A DNA stretch of 62,333 nt from an uncultured Aquabacterium sp. (GTDB lineage Bacteria; Pseudomonadota; Gammaproteobacteria; Burkholderiales; Burkholderiaceae_C). The stretch spans positions 1 to 62,333 of the forward strand of contig NZ_CANBCC010000015.1 of the NCBI RefSeq assembly GCF_947366995.1, read 5' to 3'. Below the pieces are notes generated by a model, which was given only the letters and a program-made list of their open reading frames with translations, made no database searches and was not told the DNA's origin. Of the stretch, positions 54,696 to 62,333 are shown piece after piece (positions within the stretch are counted from its first letter, which is position 1; every line of letters starts with the position of its first letter). Both the position numbers and the translations under genes were made by a program.

Positions 54696-55571
54696 ATGAG
54701 TTCGATTGCTCCTCCCCGCCTGGCCCAGGCCACCCGCGAGCCCGCCTGGGTGCGCTGGTCGCTGATCACCGTGGCACTGATCTTCCTGTCGCTGTTCCTG
54801 TTCCTGCCGCTGGTCTCGGTGTTCTTCGAGGCCTTCAAGAAGGGCTGGGATGTGTACGTGGCGTCCATCACCGAGGCCGACGCCGTCTCGGCGATGAAGC
54901 TCACGCTGATCGCCGCCGTCATCTCCGTGCCGCTGAACCTCGTGTTCGGCGTGGCCGCCGCCTGGGCTATCGCGAAGTTCGACTTCCGTGGCAAGAGCGT
55001 GCTGCTGACGCTGATCGACCTGCCGTTCTCGGTCAGCCCGGTGATCGCCGGCCTGATCTACGTGCTGGTGTTCGGCCTGCAGGGCTGGTTCGGTGAATGG
55101 CTGCAGGCCAACGACCTGAAGGTGATCTTCGCGGTGCCCGGCATCGTGCTGGCCACCATCTTCGTGACCTTCCCCTTCGTGGCGCGCGAACTGATCCCAC
55201 TGATGCAGGCGCAGGGCCAGGAACAGGAAGAGGCCGCCCGCGTGCTGGGCGCATCGGGCTTCCAGACCTTCTGGAAGGTCACGCTGCCCAACGTGAAGTG
55301 GGCCCTGCTGTACGGCGTCATCCTCTGCAACGCGCGCGCCATGGGCGAGTTCGGCGCCGTGTCGGTCGTGTCGGGGCACATCCGCGGGCAGACCAACACG
55401 CTGCCCCTGCACATCGAGATCCTCTACAACGAATACCAGTTCGCCGCCTCGTTCGCCGTGGCCTCGCTGCTCGCGGGCCTGGCGCTGGTCACCCTGGTCC
55501 TCAAATACCTGGTCGAACGTCGGGTGCGCCAGCAGGCCGCCCAGGCGCAGGACACCGGAGCCGCAGCATGA
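54696..55571 (+). CDS. cysW: sulfate ABC transporter permease CysW
   Basis: A 291-residue six-helix permease ([46 protein letters not shown] in parts) with EAA loop [21 protein letters not shown]. The start was chosen at MSSIAPPR, 13 bp after cysT. The ATGA overlap with cysA implies coupling. Confidence 0.97.
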   Translation: MSSIAPPRLAQATREPAWVRWSLITVALIFLSLFLFLPLVSVFFEAFKKGWDVYVASITEADAVSAMKLTLIAAVISVPLNLVFGVAAAWAIAKFDFRGKSVLLTLIDLPFSVSPVIAGLIYVLVFGLQGWFGEWLQANDLKVIFAVPGIVLATIFVTFPFVARELIPLMQAQGQEQEEAARVLGASGFQTFWKVTLPNVKWALLYGVILCNARAMGEFGAVSVVSGHIRGQTNTLPLHIEILYNEYQFAASFAVASLLAGLALVTLVLKYLVERRVRQQAAQAQDTGAAA

Positions 55572-56641
55572 GCATTGAAGTCAGAAACCTCGTCAAACGC
55601 TTTGGCAACGTCACCGTGTGTGACAACCTGAGCCTGGACATTCCCTCCGGCGAACTGGTCGCGCTGCTGGGCCCCTCGGGCTCGGGCAAGACCTCGCTGC
55701 TGCGCATCATCGCCGGGCTGGAAACGCCCGACAGCGGCTCGGTGCTGTTCAACGGCGAAGACGCCACCCACGTCGCCGTGCGCGAACGCCAGGTCGGCTT
55801 CGTGTTCCAGCACTACGCGCTGTTCGGCCACATGACGATCTTCGAGAACGTGGCCTTCGGCCTGCGTGTGCGTCCGCGTGCCACGCGGCCGTCGGAAGAA
55901 GCCATCCGCAGCAAGGTGATGGAGTTGCTCAAGCTGGTGCAACTCGACTGGATCGCCGACCGCTACCCGCACCAGCTCTCGGGTGGTCAGCGGCAGCGCA
56001 TTGCGCTCGCGCGTGCGCTGGCGGTCGAGCCCAAGGTGCTGCTGCTCGACGAGCCTTTCGGCGCACTCGATGCCAAGGTGCGCAAGGAACTGCGCCGCTG
56101 GCTGCGCCGCCTGCACGACGAGATGCATATCACCAGCGTCTTCGTCACGCACGACCAGGAAGAGGCCATGGAAGTGGCCGACCGCATCGTGGTGATGAAC
56201 CAGGGCCGCATCGAACAGGTGGGCCCGCCGGACGAGGTGTACGACCACCCGGCCACGCCCTTCGTGCTGCAGTTCCTGGGCGACGTGAACCTCTTCCACG
56301 GGCGCGGCCACAAGCCGGGCCAGACCACGACGCCGCCGGCGGTGAGCTATGTGCGCCCGCATGAGATCCAGGTGCTGGCTCGCGCAGAAGAGGGCGCGGT
56401 GGCTGCCACGCTGATCGACGTGCTGACGGTGGGGCCCAACACCCGCCTGGCCTTCCGGCCCGACGAGGGCAGCGGTGCGGCAGGCGAGATCGAGGTCGAG
56501 CTCAGCCGGGACGAGTACGCCGCGCTGCGCGACAGCGGTGTGCTGCGTGCGGGCGAACGTGCCTACCTGAAGCCCCGACGCGTGCGCCGCTTTGGCGAGG
56601 ATGGTGAGCCGACCGTGTCGGACGAGCATGTCGTGATCTGA
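55568..56641 (+). CDS. cysA: sulfate/thiosulfate ABC transporter ATPase CysA
   Basis: A 357-residue ABC ATPase. Walker A GPSGSGKT is at 35-42, signature [15 protein letters not shown] near 137, Walker [13 protein letters not shown], followed by a C-terminal TOBE regulatory domain of about 110 residues ([20 protein letters not shown]). Energises sulfate and thiosulfate uptake. 30 bp ahead of cysB. Confidence 0.97.
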   Translation: MSIEVRNLVKRFGNVTVCDNLSLDIPSGELVALLGPSGSGKTSLLRIIAGLETPDSGSVLFNGEDATHVAVRERQVGFVFQHYALFGHMTIFENVAFGLRVRPRATRPSEEAIRSKVMELLKLVQLDWIADRYPHQLSGGQRQRIALARALAVEPKVLLLDEPFGALDAKVRKELRRWLRRLHDEMHITSVFVTHDQEEAMEVADRIVVMNQGRIEQVGPPDEVYDHPATPFVLQFLGDVNLFHGRGHKPGQTTTPPAVSYVRPHEIQVLARAEEGAVAATLIDVLTVGPNTRLAFRPDEGSGAAGEIEVELSRDEYAALRDSGVLRAGERAYLKPRRVRRFGEDGEPTVSDEHVVI

Positions 56642-56671
56642 CGTCAGACGGCACGGCAAGGGAGAAGAACA

Positions 56672-57613
56672 ATGAATTTTCAGCAACTGCGCTCGGTGCG
56701 CGAGGCGGTGCGCCGCGGCTTCAACCTCACCGAGGTGGCGGCGGCGCTGCACACCTCGCAGCCCGGCGTGAGCCGGCAGATTCGCGAACTGGAAGACGAG
56801 TTGGGCGTGACGCTGTTCATGCGCGCGGGCAAGCGCCTGACCGGCCTGACCGAGCCAGGCACCAGCCTGCTGCCCATCATCGAGCGGCTGCTGCTCGATT
56901 CCGAGAACCTGCGCCAGGTTTCGCGTGACTTTGCTTCGCATGACGCGGGCCCCTTGTCGCTGGCCGCGACCCACTCGCAGGCGCGCTATGCGCTGCCGTC
57001 GGCGGTCAAGGATTTCCGGCAGCTGTTCCCGCAAGTCACGCTCAGCCTGCACCAGGGCTCGCCGCGCCAGATCGCGCAGATGCTGCTGAGCGGCGAGGCC
57101 GACATCGGCATCGCAACCGAGGCGCTCACGCAGTACGAGCAGCTCATCACGCTGCCGTGCTACCGCTGGACGCACACCGTGGTGGCCCCGCCCGACCACC
57201 CGCTGTTCGACGGCCAGCCGCTGACGCTTGAGCGCCTGTCACGCTACCCGATGGTGACCTACGACGAGGGCTACACGGGCCGTTCGCACATCGACGAGGC
57301 CTTTGCCCGCGCCGGCATCAAGCCCAGCATCGTGCTGTCCGCCATGGACGCGGACGTGATCAAGACCTATGTCGAGCTCGGCATGGGCGTCGGCATCGTG
57401 GCGTCGATCGCTTACGACGCGGACCGCGATCGCAACCTCCGCGCCCTCGATGCAGGCCACCTGTTCGAGGTCAACATGACCCGGCTCGCCTTCCGCAAGG
57501 GCGCCTTCCTGCGCGGCTACGCCTATGCCTTCATCGAGACCTTCGCGCCGCCGCTGACGCGCGAGGTGGTGGAGCAGGCCGTGCGTCAGGCGGCGGAACT
57601 CGCTTCGGTGTGA
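56672..57613 (+). CDS. cysB: LysR-type sulfur regulator CysB
   Basis: A 313-residue LysR regulator. The HTH is FNLTEVAAALHTSQPGVSRQIRELEDELGV (two parts); MNFQQLRSVREAVRRGFNLT and RAGKRLTGLTEPG are hallmarks of the CysB/Cbl group. The effector domain has AATHSQARYALP and the GEADIGIATEAL loop. CysB activates sulfur assimilation when sulfide is scarce. Encoded at the end of the operon it presumably controls. Shine-Dalgarno AAGGGAG. It could also be a Cbl/SsuR-type paralogue. Confidence 0.92.
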   Translation: MNFQQLRSVREAVRRGFNLTEVAAALHTSQPGVSRQIRELEDELGVTLFMRAGKRLTGLTEPGTSLLPIIERLLLDSENLRQVSRDFASHDAGPLSLAATHSQARYALPSAVKDFRQLFPQVTLSLHQGSPRQIAQMLLSGEADIGIATEALTQYEQLITLPCYRWTHTVVAPPDHPLFDGQPLTLERLSRYPMVTYDEGYTGRSHIDEAFARAGIKPSIVLSAMDADVIKTYVELGMGVGIVASIAYDADRDRNLRALDAGHLFEVNMTRLAFRKGAFLRGYAYAFIETFAPPLTREVVEQAVRQAAELASV

Positions 57614-57692
57614 CGTTGGTGTTGCGTCACGCGTTTAATTGAGGAGGGGGTGTTTGTTACATTTCGGGGGTTCCAACCCCAGATGTACCCAC

Positions 57693-58352
57693 ATGAAACG
57701 TCCTCTGTTCCTGGCCGTGCCTGCGGCCCTTGCGCTGACCCTGCCCCTGGCCCACGCAGGCGAGGTCTATGTTGGCGTCGGCTTTCCGCTCGTGCAGATC
57801 GGTTATGCGCACAGCGTGAACCAGCAGCTTGGTTTGCGTGCCGACATCGGCACCAGTGGCTCGTTCAACAAGAACGGGCAGGAAGAGGGCATTGACTACA
57901 AGGGCAAGGTCAACCTGCACCGTGCGGCGGTGTTTGCCGACTACTTCCCGTTCAGCGGCGGCTTCCGCCTGACCGGCGGCCTGACCTTCAACAACACCGA
58001 GCTCAAGCTGAACTCCAACCTGATGCCGGGGCAGCAGGTCGAGATCGGCGACCAGACCATCACGACGAACGGCAGCGAGTACCTGAACGTGCAGGTGAAG
58101 ATGCCGACCGTGATGCCTTATGTCGGCATCGGGTGGGGCCACCAGGCCCGTGAAGCGGGGTGGGGCTTTGTGGCCGACCTCGGTGTGTCGGTGGGCAAGG
58201 CCAAGGTCAGCTACGACACCAACCTGATCGAGAAATCCGGCGGAGTGGTCAGCCAGCAGGACATCGACAAGGAAATCAGCGAGCTGCGTGACGGCGTGGC
58301 CAAGGTCCGCTTCCTGCCGCAGGTCACCCTGGGTGTGAGCTACCGCTTCTGA
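57693..58352 (+). CDS. outer-membrane beta-barrel protein
   Basis: A 219-residue exported protein with signal peptide ending AHAG. Alternating amphipathic strands with Gly/aromatic girdle residues run to a terminal phenylalanine (VTLGVSYRF), the outer-membrane insertion signal. Size suggests an eight-stranded barrel, OmpA/OmpW-like, but no specific family is recognised. The ATG at MKRPLFLAVP was preferred over upstream alternatives. A GGGGTT-CC-AACCCC palindrome sits just before the start. Converges with the pseudogene 2 bp away. Confidence 0.85.
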   Translation: MKRPLFLAVPAALALTLPLAHAGEVYVGVGFPLVQIGYAHSVNQQLGLRADIGTSGSFNKNGQEEGIDYKGKVNLHRAAVFADYFPFSGGFRLTGGLTFNNTELKLNSNLMPGQQVEIGDQTITTNGSEYLNVQVKMPTVMPYVGIGWGHQAREAGWGFVADLGVSVGKAKVSYDTNLIEKSGGVVSQQDIDKEISELRDGVAKVRFLPQVTLGVSYRF

Positions 58353-58353
58353 A

Positions 58354-58699
58354 TCACGCGCCCGGCAAAACCTGCCGGATGACTTTCACCAGATCGGCGT
58401 TGCCCACTGGCTTGACCAGCCAGCCGGTGGCGCCGAGTCGCTTGGCTTCATCCCGTTTGGCCTGCTGGCTTTCGGTGGTGAGCGTCAGGATCGGCGTGAA
58501 CCGCAGCAGCGCCCGCACGAGCACCTGCGCGAAATGGGCGCCGGCGTACAGGAGCAGGCCTGTCACGTCCAGGGCCGCGTTGCGCGCGCTCGCGACCTGC
58601 AGGATGCCTGTGGACCGGCGCCGCACGGGTCGGCGATGCGCGCTCGCTGATGTAAAACGCGCGATGCAAGCCGGCCGCCCCGCCCTCTTGAAATGTCAT
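58354..58699 (-). pseudogene. BLUF/CheY-receiver fusion remnant
   Basis: From 58699 the minus strand reads LHRAFYISERA, the start of a BLUF blue-light sensor domain. After a frame change near 58620 it continues ILQVASARNAALDVTGLLLYAGAHFAQVL, the core of BLUF. This then runs directly into a response-regulator C-terminus: FTPILTLTTESQQAKRDEAKRLGATGWLVKPVG. The phospho-acceptor half of the receiver and the end of BLUF are missing. The best reading is an internal deletion joining two genes plus a frameshift. A 90-residue open frame (to 58626) could still be translated. Its 5' end overlaps the groE promoter. Confidence 0.75.
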
Positions 58700-58715
58700 G
58701 AGCCGTCCCTATAAT
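58687..58715 (+). promoter_or_regulatory. groESL promoter
   Basis: CTTGAAA (58687-58693) and TATAAT (58710-58715) separated by 16 bp. CTTGAAA matches both the sigma-70 and the heat-shock sigma-32 -35 element, and CCC precedes the -10, so both holoenzymes might use it. The CIRCE operator begins three bases downstream. Confidence 0.8.
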
Positions 58716-58717
58716 CA

Positions 58718-58744
58718 TTAGCACTCGCCATCCCTGAGTGCTAA
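58718..58744 (+). promoter_or_regulatory. CIRCE element (HrcA operator)
   Basis: Perfect consensus TTAGCACTC-N9-GAGTGCTAA immediately downstream of the -10 hexamer, overlapping the expected transcription start. HrcA (not encoded here) represses groESL through this site until heat stress. Confidence 0.97.
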
Positions 58745-58879
58745 CAGCGTCGTCTGGGCGACACTGTGCGCCCCGGTGGCGGCATGCGGGTCTCCGCATG
58801 ATGCAAAAACAGGCTCTGCAGCGGCGCCCCGCTCGGAGCCGCATTGTCCCAACCGATGTCTCAAGAGACTGGAGAAACC

Positions 58880-59170
58880 ATGAAGCTGCGTCCCCTGCAC
58901 GATCGCGTGATCGTCAAGCGTCTGGAACAAGAAACCAAGACCGCCCTGGGCATCATCATTCCCGACAACGCCGCCGAGAAGCCCGACCAGGGCGAAGTGC
59001 TGGCTGTCGGCCCGGGCAAGCGCAATGACAAGGGCGAATTCGTTGCCCTGAACGTGCAAGTGGGTGACCGCGTCCTGTTCGGCAAGTACTCGGGCCAGAC
59101 CGTCAAGGTCGACGGCGAAGAGCTGCTGGTCATGCGCGAAGAAGACCTGTTCGCCGTCGTCGCTCAGTAA
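58880..59170 (+). CDS. groES: co-chaperonin GroES
   Basis: A 96-residue Hsp10 forming the heptameric lid of Gro[23 protein letters not shown], the mobile loop ([18 protein letters not shown] in part) and the C-terminal DLFAVVAQ are typical. Start chosen with GGAG 5-8 nt ahead; the 12-codon upstream extension was rejected. 5' leader of about 155 nt after the CIRCE site. Confidence 0.98.
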   Translation: MKLRPLHDRVIVKRLEQETKTALGIIIPDNAAEKPDQGEVLAVGPGKRNDKGEFVALNVQVGDRVLFGKYSGQTVKVDGEELLVMREEDLFAVVAQ

Positions 59171-59209
59171 GCGACCACCGCCACAGGCATCCCACCCCCA
59201 ACACACTGA

Positions 59210-60865
<1,656 letters not shown>

Positions 60866-60896
60866 TCCAGCCTGGCGCTTCACAGCCTCAGCAAAA

Positions 60897-60923
60897 GGCC
60901 ACCTCTTCGGAGGTGGCCTTTTT
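60897..60923 (+). terminator. Rho-independent terminator of groESL
   Basis: GGCCACCTC-TTCG-GAGGTGGCC followed by TTTTT: a 9-bp stem with a stable UUCG tetraloop, 31 bp after the groEL stop. Confidence 0.95.
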
Positions 60924-60940
60924 CATGCGCAACGCGCGGA

Positions 60941-60970
60941 CAAAAAAAGGGCCGCACATGGTGCGGCCCT
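60941..60970 (-). terminator. Rho-independent terminator for minus-strand transcription
   Basis: Minus strand AGGGCCGCAC-CAT-GTGCGGCCCT followed by TTTTTT. A perfect 10-bp stem. It would end transcripts coming from the DUF3149 gene through the hairpin row at 60982-61143. Confidence 0.9.
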
Positions 60971-60981
60971 CGCAGATGGCT

Positions 60982-61143
60982 GTGCACCCCTCTCGTGCAC
61001 ATCCCCCCAAGCCGGTTCTCAAGACCGGTCCAGCTTCCACGGTCGAGCCCCTCAGCTCTTCCGTGAGGTCAGGCCAGCCCCTCAGCTGCCCTGACCCACA
61101 AGCCGGCCCCTCAGCCGGCTCACACGGGTCGGCCCCTCAGCCG
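60982..61143 (-). repeat. row of hairpins with a shared loop (UGAGGG)
   Basis: Four hairpins have the identical six-base loop CCCTCA on the plus strand (UGAGGG as minus-strand RNA): stems at 61045-61058 (4 bp), 61068-61095 (10 pairs, one mismatch), 61101-61120 (7 bp perfect) and 61130-61143 (4 bp). The common word GCCCCTCAGC recurs at intervals of 30, 29 and 26 bp. Two more hairpins precede them: 60982-61000 with loop CCCTCTC (6-bp stem GTGCAC) and 61012-61028 with loop TCTCAAG. Stems differ while loops are kept, the pattern of a structured RNA rather than copied DNA. Ends at the minus-strand terminator. Confidence 0.7.
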
Positions 61144-61304
61144 CCCCGAGCTTCTCTCACCAGACGGTCGTGCCGCTCGGTGTCTTCACGCACATGCTTG
61201 GCGACATACCAGGCGATGTAGCCCAGCATGACGAACATGAAAGCGATCACTGCGGCGCTCATCAGGCCGTAGTCGGTGGTGAAAAAATCAACCCAGGCTT
61301 GCAT
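61137..61304 (-). CDS. DUF3149 small membrane protein
   Basis: A 55-residue protein: WVDFFTTDYGLMSAAVIAF, one membrane helix (AAVIAFMFVMLGYIAWYV), then a charged tail AKHVREDTERHDRLVRE. Length, the TDYGLMS start and the helix-plus-charged tail fit DUF3149, a small inner-membrane protein of unknown role common in betaproteobacteria. AAGGAG lies 6 nt before the ATG. Its stop codon lies in the loop of the last hairpin of the row at 60982-61143, so that row forms its 3' untranslated region. Confidence 0.85.
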   Translation of the reverse strand: MQAWVDFFTTDYGLMSAAVIAFMFVMLGYIAWYVAKHVREDTERHDRLVREARGG

Positions 61305-61448
61305 CGCTTTCTCCTTATCAGCAGTGCTGTTGGTGTCCTCAGGTGCTATCAGACCGCTGATCGGGTCGCGCGGCTCTGATGTAGGTCAAGCGGCCGACCG
61401 CCCTGTGTCGCGCCCTGGCGGCGGGTTTGACGCGGCACAATCTCTTGC

Positions 61449-62333
61449 ATGATTGAGCTGGTTGTCGCCCGTCTTCGTGCCCGTTTCTTGCATGTGATAC
61501 CCGGCCGGGTAGGCAGTAGGGCTGCCGTGCTGCGCGGTGGACTGACGATGGGCGTGGCCTCGGCGCTGACTGCATCGGCCCTTGCGGCATCGCCGGCACC
61601 CATCGTGCTGCCGGCTTCTGCCGACACGGCGGCCCCACGGCCCCGCATCGGTCTCGTGCTGTCCGGTGGTGGTGCGCGCGGGCTGGCCCACGTGGGCGTG
61701 CTCAAAGTGCTCGAGCGCGAGCGCATTCCGGTCGATGTCATTGCCGGCACGTCGATGGGCGCCATCGTCGGTGGGCTCTACGCCAGTGGCATGGACGCCC
61801 ACACCGTCGAGGCCGAGGTGCGCAAGCTCGACTGGACCACGGTGTTCGCCTCGCGCGTCGACCGGCAGAACCTCAATCAGCGCCGCAAGGAACAGGACTT
61901 CGAGGTCTCGCCGGTGGTAGAGGTGGGCATCGGCATGGATGGCATCAAGGCGCCGATCGGCTCGGTGTCGAGCCGGGGGCTGGAGTCGCGCCTGCGTCGC
62001 CTGACGCTGCCAGCGCGGCTCACGCAGGACTTCGACCAGCTGCCCACGCCGTTCCGCGCGGTGGCCACCGACATGGAAACCGGTCAGCCTGTGATCCTGC
62101 GCCAGGGCGACCTGGCGACGGCCTTGCGCTCCAGCATGTCGGTGCCGGGCATCTTCGCCCCCGTCGAGGTCGATGGCCGCATCCTGGGCGACGGCGGCCT
62201 GGTCAACAACACCCCGGTCGACGTGGCGCGCGCCATGGGGGCGCAGCGCCTCATCGTCGTCAACATCGGCACGCCGCTGGGCCCGCGCGACACGCTGTCG
62301 TCGTTCACCGGCGTGACGGCGCAGATGATCAAC
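61449..62333 (+). CDS. patatin-like phospholipase family protein, 3' end outside the window
   Basis: The first 295 codons of a larger gene cut by the window end. An N-terminal segment with a hydrophobic stretch (GGLTMGVASALTASALAA) looks like a signal or anchor, so it acts at the envelope. The patatin domain shows GLVLSGGGARGLAHVGVLKVL (oxyanion hole, in parts), the nucleophile Ser102 in GTSMG, and the catalytic Asp248 in GDGGLVNNTPV. RssA/PlpD-type proteins of this form hydrolyse phospholipids; some carry a C-terminal outer-membrane barrel, which cannot be judged here. Confidence 0.93.
   Translation, partial: MIELVVARLRARFLHVIPGRVGSRAAVLRGGLTMGVASALTASALAASPAPIVLPASADTAAPRPRIGLVLSGGGARGLAHVGVLKVLERERIPVDVIAGTSMGAIVGGLYASGMDAHTVEAEVRKLDWTTVFASRVDRQNLNQRRKEQDFEVSPVVEVGIGMDGIKAPIGSVSSRGLESRLRRLTLPARLTQDFDQLPTPFRAVATDMETGQPVILRQGDLATALRSSMSVPGIFAPVEVDGRILGDGGLVNNTPVDVARAMGAQRLIVVNIGTPLGPRDTLSSFTGVTAQMIN

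Noticed and set aside
61032..61143. Hairpin row considered as a CRISPR array or transposon end
   Set aside because: Repeat word is only 10 bp, spacing varies (30, 29, 26), each copy is a hairpin loop with non-identical stem, and no cas or transposase gene is near.

Overview
The window is a GC-rich (roughly two-thirds G+C by eye), gene-dense chromosomal segment of a betaproteobacterium. A Burkholderiales member of the Leptothrix/Aquabacterium/Ideonella kind is likely. The basis is the GroEL tail rich in Gly-Met repeats, a PEP-CTERM protein, a sulfate ABC operon ending in cysB, a complete system I cytochrome c maturation operon, and overall protein character. No rRNA, tRNA, CRISPR array, insertion sequence or phage gene was recognised.

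Layout. 0.2-7.4 kb, minus strand: TlpA-like thioredoxin, a conserved unknown, a molybdopterin oxidoreductase, a FUSC-family membrane protein and lysS. 7.5-13.8 kb, plus strand: an exopolysaccharide cluster (flippase, acyltransferase, two glycosyltransferases, DegT aminotransferase, initiating sugar transferase). A convergent PEP-CTERM protein and a GspA/GspB pair follow. 17.2-21.6 kb: MarR regulator, PF10118 hydrolase, short-chain dehydrogenase, 1-Cys peroxiredoxin, RBBP9-like hydrolase, molbindin.

21.7-57.6 kb is dominated by sulfur acquisition and periplasmic redox genes. It starts with a sigma-54 activator lacking a sensory domain (SfnR-like). A minus-strand block follows: porin, sulfonate/taurine-type ABC transporter, a rhodanese-like protein without its catalytic Cys, cytochrome b561, and a solitary sulfate-binding protein. 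Divergent from it is a plus-strand run of about 18 kb: a DUF1549/DUF1553 protein with a CxxCH motif, a Tat-exported DUF1501 protein, three c-type cytochromes, a periplasmic peroxiredoxin, a DUF1554-like protein, an RND permease and adaptor, then ccmABCDEFGHI. The 450-bp divergent intergenic region carries a -24/-12 (sigma-54) promoter in each direction and an inverted repeat, GATAAGCA-N21-TGCTTATC. The core GCTTAT(G/C) recurs upstream of ccmA, metY and the solitary sulfate-binding gene. I infer a sulfur-limitation regulon in which an uncharacterised periplasmic cytochrome-linked system is co-controlled with an organosulfur importer. This is the strongest candidate here for an undescribed system. 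Next come a Tat-exported dienelactone hydrolase-like protein, metY, a YeeE/YedE pair, and sbp-cysT-cysW-cysA-cysB.

57.7-62.3 kb: an outer-membrane barrel protein, a BLUF/receiver fusion pseudogene, groES-groEL behind a perfect CIRCE element, a row of hairpins sharing one loop sequence, a 55-residue DUF3149 protein, and the start of a patatin-like phospholipase cut by the window end.
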